A DNA stretch of 16,472 bases from Glomus cerebriforme (Eukaryota > Glomeromycota > Glomeromycetes > Glomerales > Glomeraceae): contig QKYT01000088.1 of assembly GCA_003550305.1 (NCBI GenBank), positions 3,709 through 20,180 of the forward strand, in the 5' to 3' direction. The position numbers and the translations under genes were made by a program. This document shows, piece after piece, positions 1-7,964 of this stretch. Each line of letters starts with the position of its first letter. The first letter of the stretch is position 1. The notes under the pieces are model-generated. The model saw only the letters and a list, made by a program, of their open reading frames with translations. It had not been told where the DNA came from and did not search any database.

Positions 1-9
1 TTTTATTAC

Positions 10-1574
10 CTCCAATAAAAATTCACTTGTAATATTGGATGAATCAAAACTTTTTAAGCAAACTTTTCGGCGATAATTTGCCATCATCCATTCTTTCATC
101 ATCTTGACCCATTCTTTATCCACATTATCTTCATCAATTTCAAAAGCAATATCCCAATTAGCTCTTAAAGCAGTGCCAAATTCTCCTTCAATAAGACAAA
201 CATCTTTAAAAGTGTTAAAGGAAATCCATTCAATTGCATCATCACTGTTCAAAGCAGTAAGCTGTTTTTCCTGAATAAATCTATCAATTATTTCATTACC
301 ACTCGTCCAGTTTTTGAATTCATCTTGAAGACTCTTAGAATTGCATGAATTGCACCATTTTTTTTCGGTGGCTGGCCAGAGACATTGGTCGCATACATCC
401 TGAAATTTCATCACCACCATATAATCGGGGTTTTCTGGATTTTTGGTAAACCCACAGATTGCAACATGATCGAAAAGGTTACGAGGATCCGTATTTCTTA
501 CTTTATATTGATTTTCAATCTAAATACAATTGTTTGAATATTTTAAATATTGGTTATTTATTTAATATATTTAAATATCAATAACAATAAATAATGTACA
601 TATAATTACCTCTGAAATATCGGAAATATTGGAAATAATTCTTAAACAATAGGCTTCGTTACTATAAATTCTACTCCATTTATTATTTTCCCAAGACCGA
701 ATCGGTCCATCAATCCAGTTCGCCTTGAAAACNTTGCCAAATTCTCCTTCAATAACTTCAATATTATTAAATCTATCGAAAGGAATCCATTCAACGACTT
801 CATAATATTTTAGAGCTTCAAGTTGTTTTTTCTGAATAAATTTGTCAATTATTTCATTTCCGCTTGTCCAATTCTTGAACTCATCTTCAAAAAGTTTAGA
901 ATTACATNGACNACACCATGTTTCCCAATGNTCCGTACTGTTTCTAGNTTTTAGTTGATAACATTTCTTACATAAATTCCTATAGTCAATGACTATCATA
1001 TAATCGCATCTCTCCGGATCCTTGGTTATACCATATATTCTAATGTTTTGAACTTCAAGTTGATTCTTGACCTAAAAATGTTATTGATTTAAATAAATTT
1101 GATAACGCGTAAATAGAATTAAAAGGGATGTAAAAATGTTTTTATTACCTCTTCTTCATTCGAGATGCTGGATAAATTAAGTTTTTTTAAACAACATCCA
1201 ATATTTCTATTAGGTCTCACCCATTTGTTATTTTTCCATTTTTCAACATGTCCATCAATCCAGGTTACTTTGAAAAAAGGTTCGGGCCCTCCGAGAGGTT
1301 CAATATCTTTAAATTTATCAAAAGGAATCCACTCAATCACGTCGTGATAGTCCAAAGCGTCGAGCTGTTTTTTCNGAATAAATTTGTCAATTATTTCATT
1401 CCCGCTCGTCCAGTTGCTAAACTCCTCTCGAAAACGTTCGGAATAGCATGCATGACACCAATAACGCCATAAATTTCCCCCAGTNTTTGGTTTCTTGCAA
1501 TCATAACACCTTCCAAATCTCCTGAGACATATATCACTAATAGAATCCGAAGAATCTTGTTGTTGGTTGCTCAT
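10..1574 (-). CDS. Tandem zinc-ribbon / half-kinase-N-lobe repeat protein (3' end beyond the window)
   Basis: Spliced model: exon 1 1574-1149, exon 2 1071-610, exon 3 519-10, all joined in phase 0; the introns (77 and 90 nt) are GT-AG and every donor reads GAG|GTAAT. This gives 466 codons before the last visible donor, 10 nt from the window edge. Each exon carries a CxxC...WCxxC zinc-ribbon-like motif (C23/C26/C40/C43; C176/C179/C195/C198; C339/C342/C352/C355), then a WTSGNEIID(K/R)FI linker, an EWI(P/S)F segment and the beta1-beta3 part of a kinase N-lobe. The beta3 Lys position is K130, R286 and K452. Exons 2 and 3 open with the beta4-beta5/hinge part (GITKDPE.., GFTKNPE..) and then jump straight to the next zinc ribbon, so no catalytic loop, DFG or APE follows. 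The glycine loop is degenerate (GGPEPFF in unit 1, GEFG in units 2 and 3). In family members the same module normally leads into a complete kinase. Several Ns lie in the coding sequence. A kinase C-lobe may exist beyond the left edge. Function is unknown; catalysis is not expected from the visible part. Confidence 0.75.
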
Positions 1575-2159
1575 TTTAAATTACAAACAAGTGAAAAATA
1601 TTCAAAAAGATTGAAATTCAAGCGTAATCGAAATACACTTTTTTTTTTAAAATGGTCTGTAGCGTATTCGAAATACACGTTGATAATTGATAAATTAAGA
1701 TATCAACCTGTTGAAATACATTAAAACAAAAATGGAAATATATATACTTATATAGTATTAAGATGTGCAAAGCCACCCTTTGTTAGCACAATCGTATAAA
1801 ATTTTGTATTTATTGAATAACAGATATATTATATACAATGGCCAATTTGGNTTAGTAAATTCGTATTATACGCAGTATATAATGGCCAATTTGTAAAGTT
1901 AAAAATGATTGTCCAACAAATATTCTAAAAAGGAGTAGTCTTTATACTCAGTATATTTGTACAAGATGTGGTGATAGATTTTTTGTTTGATAATCTTTGG
2001 AATTCCGAACATTTGCTGTATAATTTTTTATAGTACATGGTTGCCTTAGAATCATTTTCCTTGCGNAACTTAACCAGAATTACTTCCTAGCAGAAATTCA
2101 TCTTTAAATTTTCTCTACTAAAATCAAATAAAATAACTTTTATATTACGTACGTGTATA
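1575..2159. promoter_or_regulatory. Shared divergent intergenic region with paired direct repeats
   Basis: These 585 bp separate two start codons pointing away from each other, so they should hold both promoters. Two short direct-repeat pairs are visible. AGCGTAATCGAAATACACTT at 1621-1640 recurs as AGCGTATTCGAAATACACGT at 1661-1680 (18/20 identical, 40-bp period), close upstream of the minus-strand gene. AATGGCCAATTTG occurs at 1837-1849 and again at 1881-1893 (44-bp period); each copy contains CCAAT, the core recognised by fungal CCAAT-binding (HAP/NF-Y) complexes. No convincing ORF lies here. The regulatory role is inferred from position and repetition only. Confidence 0.4.
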
Positions 2160-4622
2160 ATGTCAGCCAAAGATAATTTAGAATTGGTCGTCGATGATGT
2201 TCAAAATATGCTCACTCTGGGTTCCAATTTCAGCGCCCTAAAAAGCAATTTAAGCATCNTCGGGAAGGTTGTTGATACCGCCCAACCCTTTTTACCTTTA
2301 ATTGGCACTGTCATTGAAATTGCATGTCGAGCAGTAGAAATTTATGAAAACGCTAAACACAACAAAANTATTTGTGCTTCACTAATGGATAGAGTCAGTA
2401 TTGCAAAGAATAATGTTGAAATTATACAAAGACATCAAAAATTTTATAAAGAAAAGTTTAAAATTAATACCAATTACAAAGCACTTTACCGATTCGNTNA
2501 AGCAATANAAAAGATTGAATTTTTCATGGATAAAGTTTCAAACCTCTCGGGTTTGAAAAAATATGCACTCGCGAATTCTGTTCAAGAAAATTTTAATAAA
2601 CTGATTGCTGAGTTTGATGAATGCACNAAGGATTTACAATTTACGGTAACCATTTCTAATGAAGAACAAAGAAGATTGGATCAAGAAAATCTTGAAAATG
2701 ACATTGAAGAAATGAAACAGGTAAATTTTTATGANTATCTTAAAAAATTTTCTCATATAAAATAAACTTAAATCGTTATGTTTTTTATGTAACGTTTTAG
2801 TTTCTGAAAAAAATTGAAGGTGGTGTTACCGATAATGAGTCACANGTCAACACAATTTTTACAGAAGTGAAGATTATCAATGACAAATTAGATAATTTAA
2901 AAGATCATCAATTCAGGGCAATTAAAATTAATCCAAAGGAACTAGAAGATCCTCCAAACGAAAAAATAAATCCAGAAACTANAATTAAAAAAAAATTATA
3001 TCGAGGAAACGAAGTGGCATGTAAACCCACCATTAGTGAATTGGGAAGTCAAAGAATTCAANCACAACTTGTGATCATTGGAAAATTGAAAGATTGTCCA
3101 AATATTTTAAAATTTTATGGTCTTTCCAGTCTAGATGATAACCAAGTAATGGTGTTCGAATGGGCAGAAAAAGGAAATCTTAAAGAATTATATGAGANNA
3201 ATGACATTGATTGGGACGGGAAAGTTCGCATCGCTTTAGATATTTGTCGAGGTTTGGTATTTTTGCATAGTTGTGATATTCTTCATCATGACATAAGGTG
3301 TCAAAACATTATGGTAAAGCTCGTAACTTTTTATCATTCTTTAAGTACATATTTTCCGATATTAGTATTAATTAACTTTATTTATTGAATACTAGATGAC
3401 CTCTCGACTTGAACCAAAAATATCTAATTTTAAATATTCTCGTGAAACCGATCAAGATTCAATCCAAATTGATAATGTAAATGATATGATTCGTTGGATG
3501 GCACCGGAAAGATTGGGAAAAAAGTGGCATAAATATGACTTCAAATGTGAAATTTTCAGGCTAGTATTACATATTTCCTATAATANTTAATTGTGTTCTT
3601 GACATTTTGATAATTTCCCTCTCGAAATTTTATAGTTTTGGGATGTTACTTTGGGAATTGGCATTCGAAAAGATTCCATATGAAAACATGAAAGATTGGG
3701 AAATTATAGAACATGTTAAAAAAGGCGACCGTGAGAAAATCAGTTTCGGGCAGGTCAATCCAGATCATCGAAGAATTCAGAAAGGTTTANAGGAAATTAT
3801 CACCGCCGGTAAAAAAAATATTTTTTTTTTTTTTTAGGGAATCACGCATGATTGCTAATTATCTTAATTTTGCTAATACAATTTATTTTAATATATTATT
3901 AAGCTTGGGAAGGCAATTTACATATTAGAATTACACTTGCCAAAATATTCTTAAAACTTGATCAATTGTCAGATAAACAATGTCACCAAACTACGCTTTA
4001 TTCTGATGGTACTTTGGACTTTGATGGGTCTAAACCTGATGTGCAACAACCTGACGGGACCAAACTTGATGTACAAGAACCAACCTCATCCACTTTAGAA
4101 CAGTTTGACTCGCAATTTTACATACCAGACATTCCAATAAAACCACTTGAAGATGGAATTGCTGCTCACAGAAAGAAAAATTACGAGACTGCTTGGAATA
4201 TTTTCGAGTATCATGCTGAGCTAGGAGATAGTTCTGCAAAATATTGGAAGGCATATTATCTAGCTGAAGGACATGTTGTAAACAAAGACTTAGTACAGGC
4301 CGCTGGTTTATTTAAAGAAGCTGCTGATGACGATAATAATAATAATAATGCAGATGCATGCTTCCGATATGCATTTATGATGTTCAATAGTAGCTCTGGT
4401 GTAAAGTTAAATCGCAACCAGTTTGCCAAATATTTAACTAAAGCTGCTGATGGTGGTAATGCTATGGCTCAATATAATTTGGGTGATATGTATTTAAATG
4501 GGAAATTAGGATTTACTCCAAATACAGATTTGGGTATTAGATATTTAAAGTTGGCGGCATTAAATGACCATCCGACTGCTAAAGAAGTTCTNGAAAAAAA
4601 GAATATTAATATTAATGAATGA
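2160..4622 (+). CDS. MLKL-NTD/HeLo-like domain + pseudokinase + Sel1-repeat protein
   Basis: Five exons: 2160-2720, 2801-3313, 3396-3559, 3636-3808, 3904-4622 (709 aa). Introns are 80, 82, 76 and 95 nt; the third is GC-AG. Residues 1-165 form an all-helical bundle with a hydrophobic stretch at 41-56 and an SNLSGLKKYA...FDEC.KDLQFT signature typical of MLKL-NTD/HeLo-like domains. Residues 168-222 look like a brace or coiled coil. The kinase-like domain (about 248-495) keeps the beta3 Lys (VACK, K262), HSCDILHHDI, APE (394-396) and SFGMLLWEL. It lacks a glycine loop, has HHD for HRD (349-351), R353 for the catalytic-loop Lys, and S368-N369-F370 for DFG, so it is probably a pseudokinase. A DG(S/T)K.DVQ.P decapeptide is duplicated at 511-530. 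About 3.5 Sel1 repeats span 556-692, with an Asn5 run from (AAT)5 at 4335-4349. By family analogy the helical domain could be a membrane-acting effector gated by the pseudokinase, with Sel1 as scaffold; this is inference. Confidence in the architecture is high. Confidence 0.88.
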
Positions 4623-5379
4623 TTAAGCATTTTATCATTACTGGTCGAAACGATGTGATGAAGTTCACGACGATACATTTATTTATTTTTTAATTATGAT
4701 TATGGAATTTCAGTTAAATTTAATTTACAGNTGGAAATGACAAATAAGANTTTTGATTAATTTTCCTAAAACTTTGCGTACAGTTCTTCAGTAGCTTCTT
4801 CATGAACATTTGTTATCGACAAATAAACATGCTGAAATTTTTTAATTTTCTTCAATAAATTACTTTTAGGATATAATCATATCAATTAAAAACGTTTTTT
4901 TATCTTTAATGTTCATTTCTAATGTTTACATATAAATTATTAAATGTTTATGTGTATCGCACAAAAAGTTTTTGAAAAAATTTTCTAATAATAAATTTTA
5001 CCTTAAATGGATTTAAAATATTCTAATGTTAACAAAACATTTAAAATCGAATGGTTATCAGAATTTNCTTGATTAATTGGTTATAGAAGTTGTAGCAAAT
5101 ATTTCAAAAAAATCAGCAGTTAAAGAGTATGTAAGATATTTCTACCACCGATTTTCATATTGCTGCGGGGTGATAACAGAAAGAAAGTATATAGTTTATA
5201 TCTTAACTAGAATGATAAACGAGGTATTCAAAGGGCAAAAGGGTCGACGAGTCTTTATTAAGGTGACAAAAAAATACAAATATTACTGCCTCACTCGACG
5301 CTCTGTAATATTATTTCTTTCTAAACTATCTGATAAAAACTTTTATCCTATTGTCTTCTCGTTTCACAATCCACCCTAT
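4623..5379. other. AT-rich intergenic stretch, mostly empty
   Basis: I see no supported gene. On the minus strand, 4831-4766 follows an AAATTTCAG acceptor-like site and reads 21 codons ending EEATEELYAKF-stop; it could be a stranded terminal exon but is too short to trust. An open frame on the plus strand runs through the right half (5074-5502) without an early ATG or recognisable domain and is not called as a gene. Confidence 0.4.
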
Positions 5380-5500
5380 ATTGTCCAAATTTTTGGGCCG
5401 ATTCGTTCTCTGGGCGATTCGATCTCTGGACGTTTTAGCCACAAGCGTCCAGGGTACGACCTCCATCCCAAGCCACATGATCATCCCGAATCCCGTTCCT
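5380..5500. repeat. GC-rich patch with a 7-bp hairpin, possible repeat fragment
   Basis: Base composition rises sharply here compared with the AT-rich flanks. The patch contains an inverted repeat CTGGACG (5426-5432) / CGTCCAG (5446-5452) with a 13-nt loop, and repeated CTCTGG phrases. It ends about 70 bp before the MITE-like element, so it may be part of the same insertion history. No target-site duplication or terminal repeat was found for the patch itself. Confidence 0.25.
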
Positions 5501-5572
5501 AAATAGACTATTTTTATTATAAAAAATAAATTCTATAAAAAAAATTTCGTCACAATAGCATCACTAAGCTTC

Positions 5573-5748
5573 CAAGAGGTCCGATAACCATCAATGGACA
5601 GAATGTCCACTGACTATCCATTGTCGGACCCTCCGCAGGTTGGACGTTGAATGTGCGACGGTAATTAAACACTTTGAACGTCAAATTTACGTTAAATTCT
5701 TAACGTAAATTTTACATTCTTGATCTGCAATGGTCATCGGACCTCTTG
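5573..5748. mobile_element. MITE-like element with 19-bp terminal inverted repeats
   Basis: The left end CAAGAGGTCCGATAACCAT (5573-5591) is the inverted complement of the right end (5730-5748) at 18 of 19 positions. The 176-bp interior has no ORF and is rich in further palindromes: GGACA-gaa-TGTCC (5596-5608), a perfect 13-bp pair AAATTTACGTTAA / TTAACGTAAATTT at 5683-5695 and 5700-5712, and an inverted partial copy of the terminal motif (CCATTGTCGGACC, 5618-5630). The composition is more GC-rich than the surroundings. Small size, inverted termini and lack of coding capacity fit a non-autonomous DNA transposon (MITE). I could not define a clean target-site duplication, so the superfamily is not assigned and the exact ends may shift by a few bases. 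Confidence 0.7.
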
Positions 5749-6470
5749 AAAATTAAGTAGGAAAATCATATTTATTTATATTAAATAATTAGCAAACGGT
5801 AAAAAAAATGCAAAGTCAAATTTTTAGTTCTGACTCCAGCTGCATGTCATAATATTGGTCAATTTTTGTAATTCTTTGGTGAGTTATATTCCAATAGAAG
5901 GACAAATGTAAGACATACTTTGCAGATTCCGAAATCTAGTCATTACGAGGTAGATCTGAATTTACATCTATCACGTGACAGAATGTTAAGTTTTTGCTTT
6001 CGTAAAGATTTTATTAATGAATAGTTACTAAACAGTAGCAAACTTTTAAATAAATAGTAAATAAAATAATTTAAAATGTTTTTGTAGTATATTAGATAAT
6101 ATTCAATTTAATAAATTATTGCTCATTGGCAAAATGGTCTATCTAAATAGTCTAATTAGTTAAATCGCGTGAAATAATACGCGAAATTATACATGGTTAA
6201 AATAATACGTAAAAAAATTGCTACATGTTCCAATTTTAACACTAATAATTTTTTTTAAAAATTAAATTCTAATAAACTTACATTTAAAATTCATAAATTC
6301 ATACTTTTTTGTCTTTTAGTATCAATTTTATTTATCTTTATAATCGCCCAAAATAGTTTGGTTTGAATTGTTTTTATGAAATATTTATTAAATTCTCTTT
6401 TCTCTTTTGTAAAAATATATTACTTATATTATGGTTTTGTAAACTTTAGTTATTTTTTAAAAAGATTTTA
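5749..6470. other. AT-rich intergenic stretch, nothing recognised
   Basis: There is no ORF of note, no RNA gene and no clear repeat beyond simple A/T runs. Confidence 0.4.
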
Positions 6471-7200
6471 CGATAGCACACCAACTAGAGATAAATAGGA
6501 GTGCCAGGCGGATTATATTTTCTTTAATATTTATTTAAAAATAATATTTACAATATTATTAAAATTGTTTCATTTCTTTTCTTTGAGAACTTTAGGTAAC
6601 TTAAACTGGAGATAAATGGAAATTTGTAATTATATGTATTTCTTTTAATATTTAATGATGTATGTGAATTGCTGAGAGTAAGAGTCATATTGCAGATGAC
6701 TTAAAAATTTTGTCATATGATCTTTTAGCTGAACAGGTCACGCGATTCATCATAATGTTGAGAGTTTTATCTTCATTACATATCTTTTTGTTTTATTTTC
6801 AGGATTGATACTACAAATAAATGGGTTTAAAGGTGAGTTTTGTCTCTTTCATTATATTTTCATTTTAAATTTCATTTTGATCTTTTTTTTTCTTTAGGTT
6901 CACTATTGCAGATACAGTGAATTTGAAGAGGAGTTTCATCTTTTTTTGTTGCATTTTTCATATTATATTTTTTTTAATATCCTTTTTTTATTTTACAGGC
7001 TCAGTACTGTGGATATAACTGATTTGAATGTTACAATTTTATTCTTTAATCATATATTTAATTCTTTATTTTTTTTTAGGTTCAGCATTATGTACTAATA
7101 CAATAGGCTTTTAGATTTCATTATGAATTATTCTTCTTATTTTTAGTTTTTTTTTTATCTATTTTCAGATTCAGAATATTAGAATATATTTTGAAGGCTT
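6471..7200 (+). repeat. Array of diverged ~80-120 bp units, each after a T-rich tract plus AG
   Basis: At least eight related phrases follow an AG dinucleotide at about 6475, 6594, 6683, 6801, 6896, 6997, 7078 and 7167, spaced 81-119 bp apart. The best-matching phrases read GGTTCACTATTGCAGATACA, then GTGAATTTGAAG (6898 on); GCTCAGTACTGTGGATATAA, then CTGATTTGAATG (6999 on); GTTCAGCATTATG (7080 on); ATTCAGAATATT (7169 on); and TCATATTGCAGATGACTT (6685 on). From 6801 onward, long T-rich tracts precede each AG, so each unit resembles an intron 3' end plus a short exon-like phrase. The phrases are not in a common open frame. Unit divergence suggests an old array. The leftmost units (6475, 6594) are the weakest. 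Confidence 0.5.
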
Positions 7201-7335
7201 GCGTTAAAGACATTCTTAATTTTTTACAATGTATTTACTAATTTTTAATAAAATATTTATTAATTATTTGCTGCATAATTATTAAATCTTAAATATATTT
7301 ACTAAATTTTAAACATAATCTAATATGCATTTAAA

Positions 7336-7388
7336 AATTTCACAACTTTGATAATAAATTATCGATTTATTATATTGGTTGTGAAATT
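7336..7388. repeat. 53-bp imperfect palindrome
   Basis: Arms of 24 nt match at 20 positions: AATTTCACAAC, a 4x4 mismatch bubble, then ATAATAAAT on the left, mirrored by ATTTATTAT and GTTGTGAAATT on the right, around a TATCG loop. It could be a fold-back transposon remnant or a cruciform. It stands alone, with no gene near enough to make it a terminator of that gene. Confidence 0.55.
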
Positions 7389-7964
7389 GATTCACGAGTC
7401 TTAATGCGCAGTAACTACATGTATAATAATACTTTACGGTTACATTGAACATCATATGTCCGCTCTTTAAGGATTAAAGAAAATTTAAATGCCATTTTTG
7501 ACTTTATTTATACTACATACACATCAAAAATCTTCTTCAGTTTGTTAAATTCGCAGAATGGACAAAAAGAAAATAACATAAATTTATCCACTAACATTTA
7601 CAATTCCAAGAATTTCTAATAAATTATTCAATTACAAAAATTACAAACTGTTTTATTTAAGTTAAAGTCTCTATAATCAGTATTAAGAAAATGTATATAA
7701 ATATATACAGTATAATATTTAATATCCCATTTACCAAAAATCGAAAAAATATACATAATGAATATACTATTTACTAATAATAAAAAAAATCCAAGCCGAT
7801 AATCATAATTAAACAAAAAGTAATGTTAATTTCACACTCTAAACATTCGTTATTAATATTAGAATTTGGGCCTTTGTAAAAGATTAAAGATTAAATAAAT
7901 CGACATTCTGTAAGCATTGACTTGAATAAGTGAACAAATAGAAAAGTTTGTTTAAGTTAAATAC
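7389..7964. other. AT-rich intergenic stretch, nothing recognised
   Basis: No domain-bearing frame is seen on either strand. The 62-codon minus-strand frame at 7628-7816 has the low-complexity composition expected of AT-rich noise. The right end of the stretch abuts the 3' remnant of the decayed kinase gene. Confidence 0.4.

Noticed and set aside
1165..1472. Two plus-strand frames of 60 and 74 codons
   Set aside because: They are antisense shadows of exon 1 of the zinc-ribbon/N-lobe gene, whose family motifs lie on the minus strand.
4766..4831. Minus-strand terminal-exon-like phrase ending EEATEELYAKF-stop
   Set aside because: Only 21 codons after an A-rich acceptor-like site, with no partner exon found. 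It is noted in the gap description only.
5074..5502. Stop-free plus-strand frame of about 142 codons
   Set aside because: It has no ATG until 5212 and no recognisable domain. Its composition is rich in Lys/Tyr/Phe/Ile and changes abruptly where it enters the GC-rich repeat-like patch, so it is probably chance plus repeat sequence.
6533..6560. AATAATATT/AATATTATT palindrome
   Set aside because: Short A/T-only palindromes are expected by chance at this base composition.
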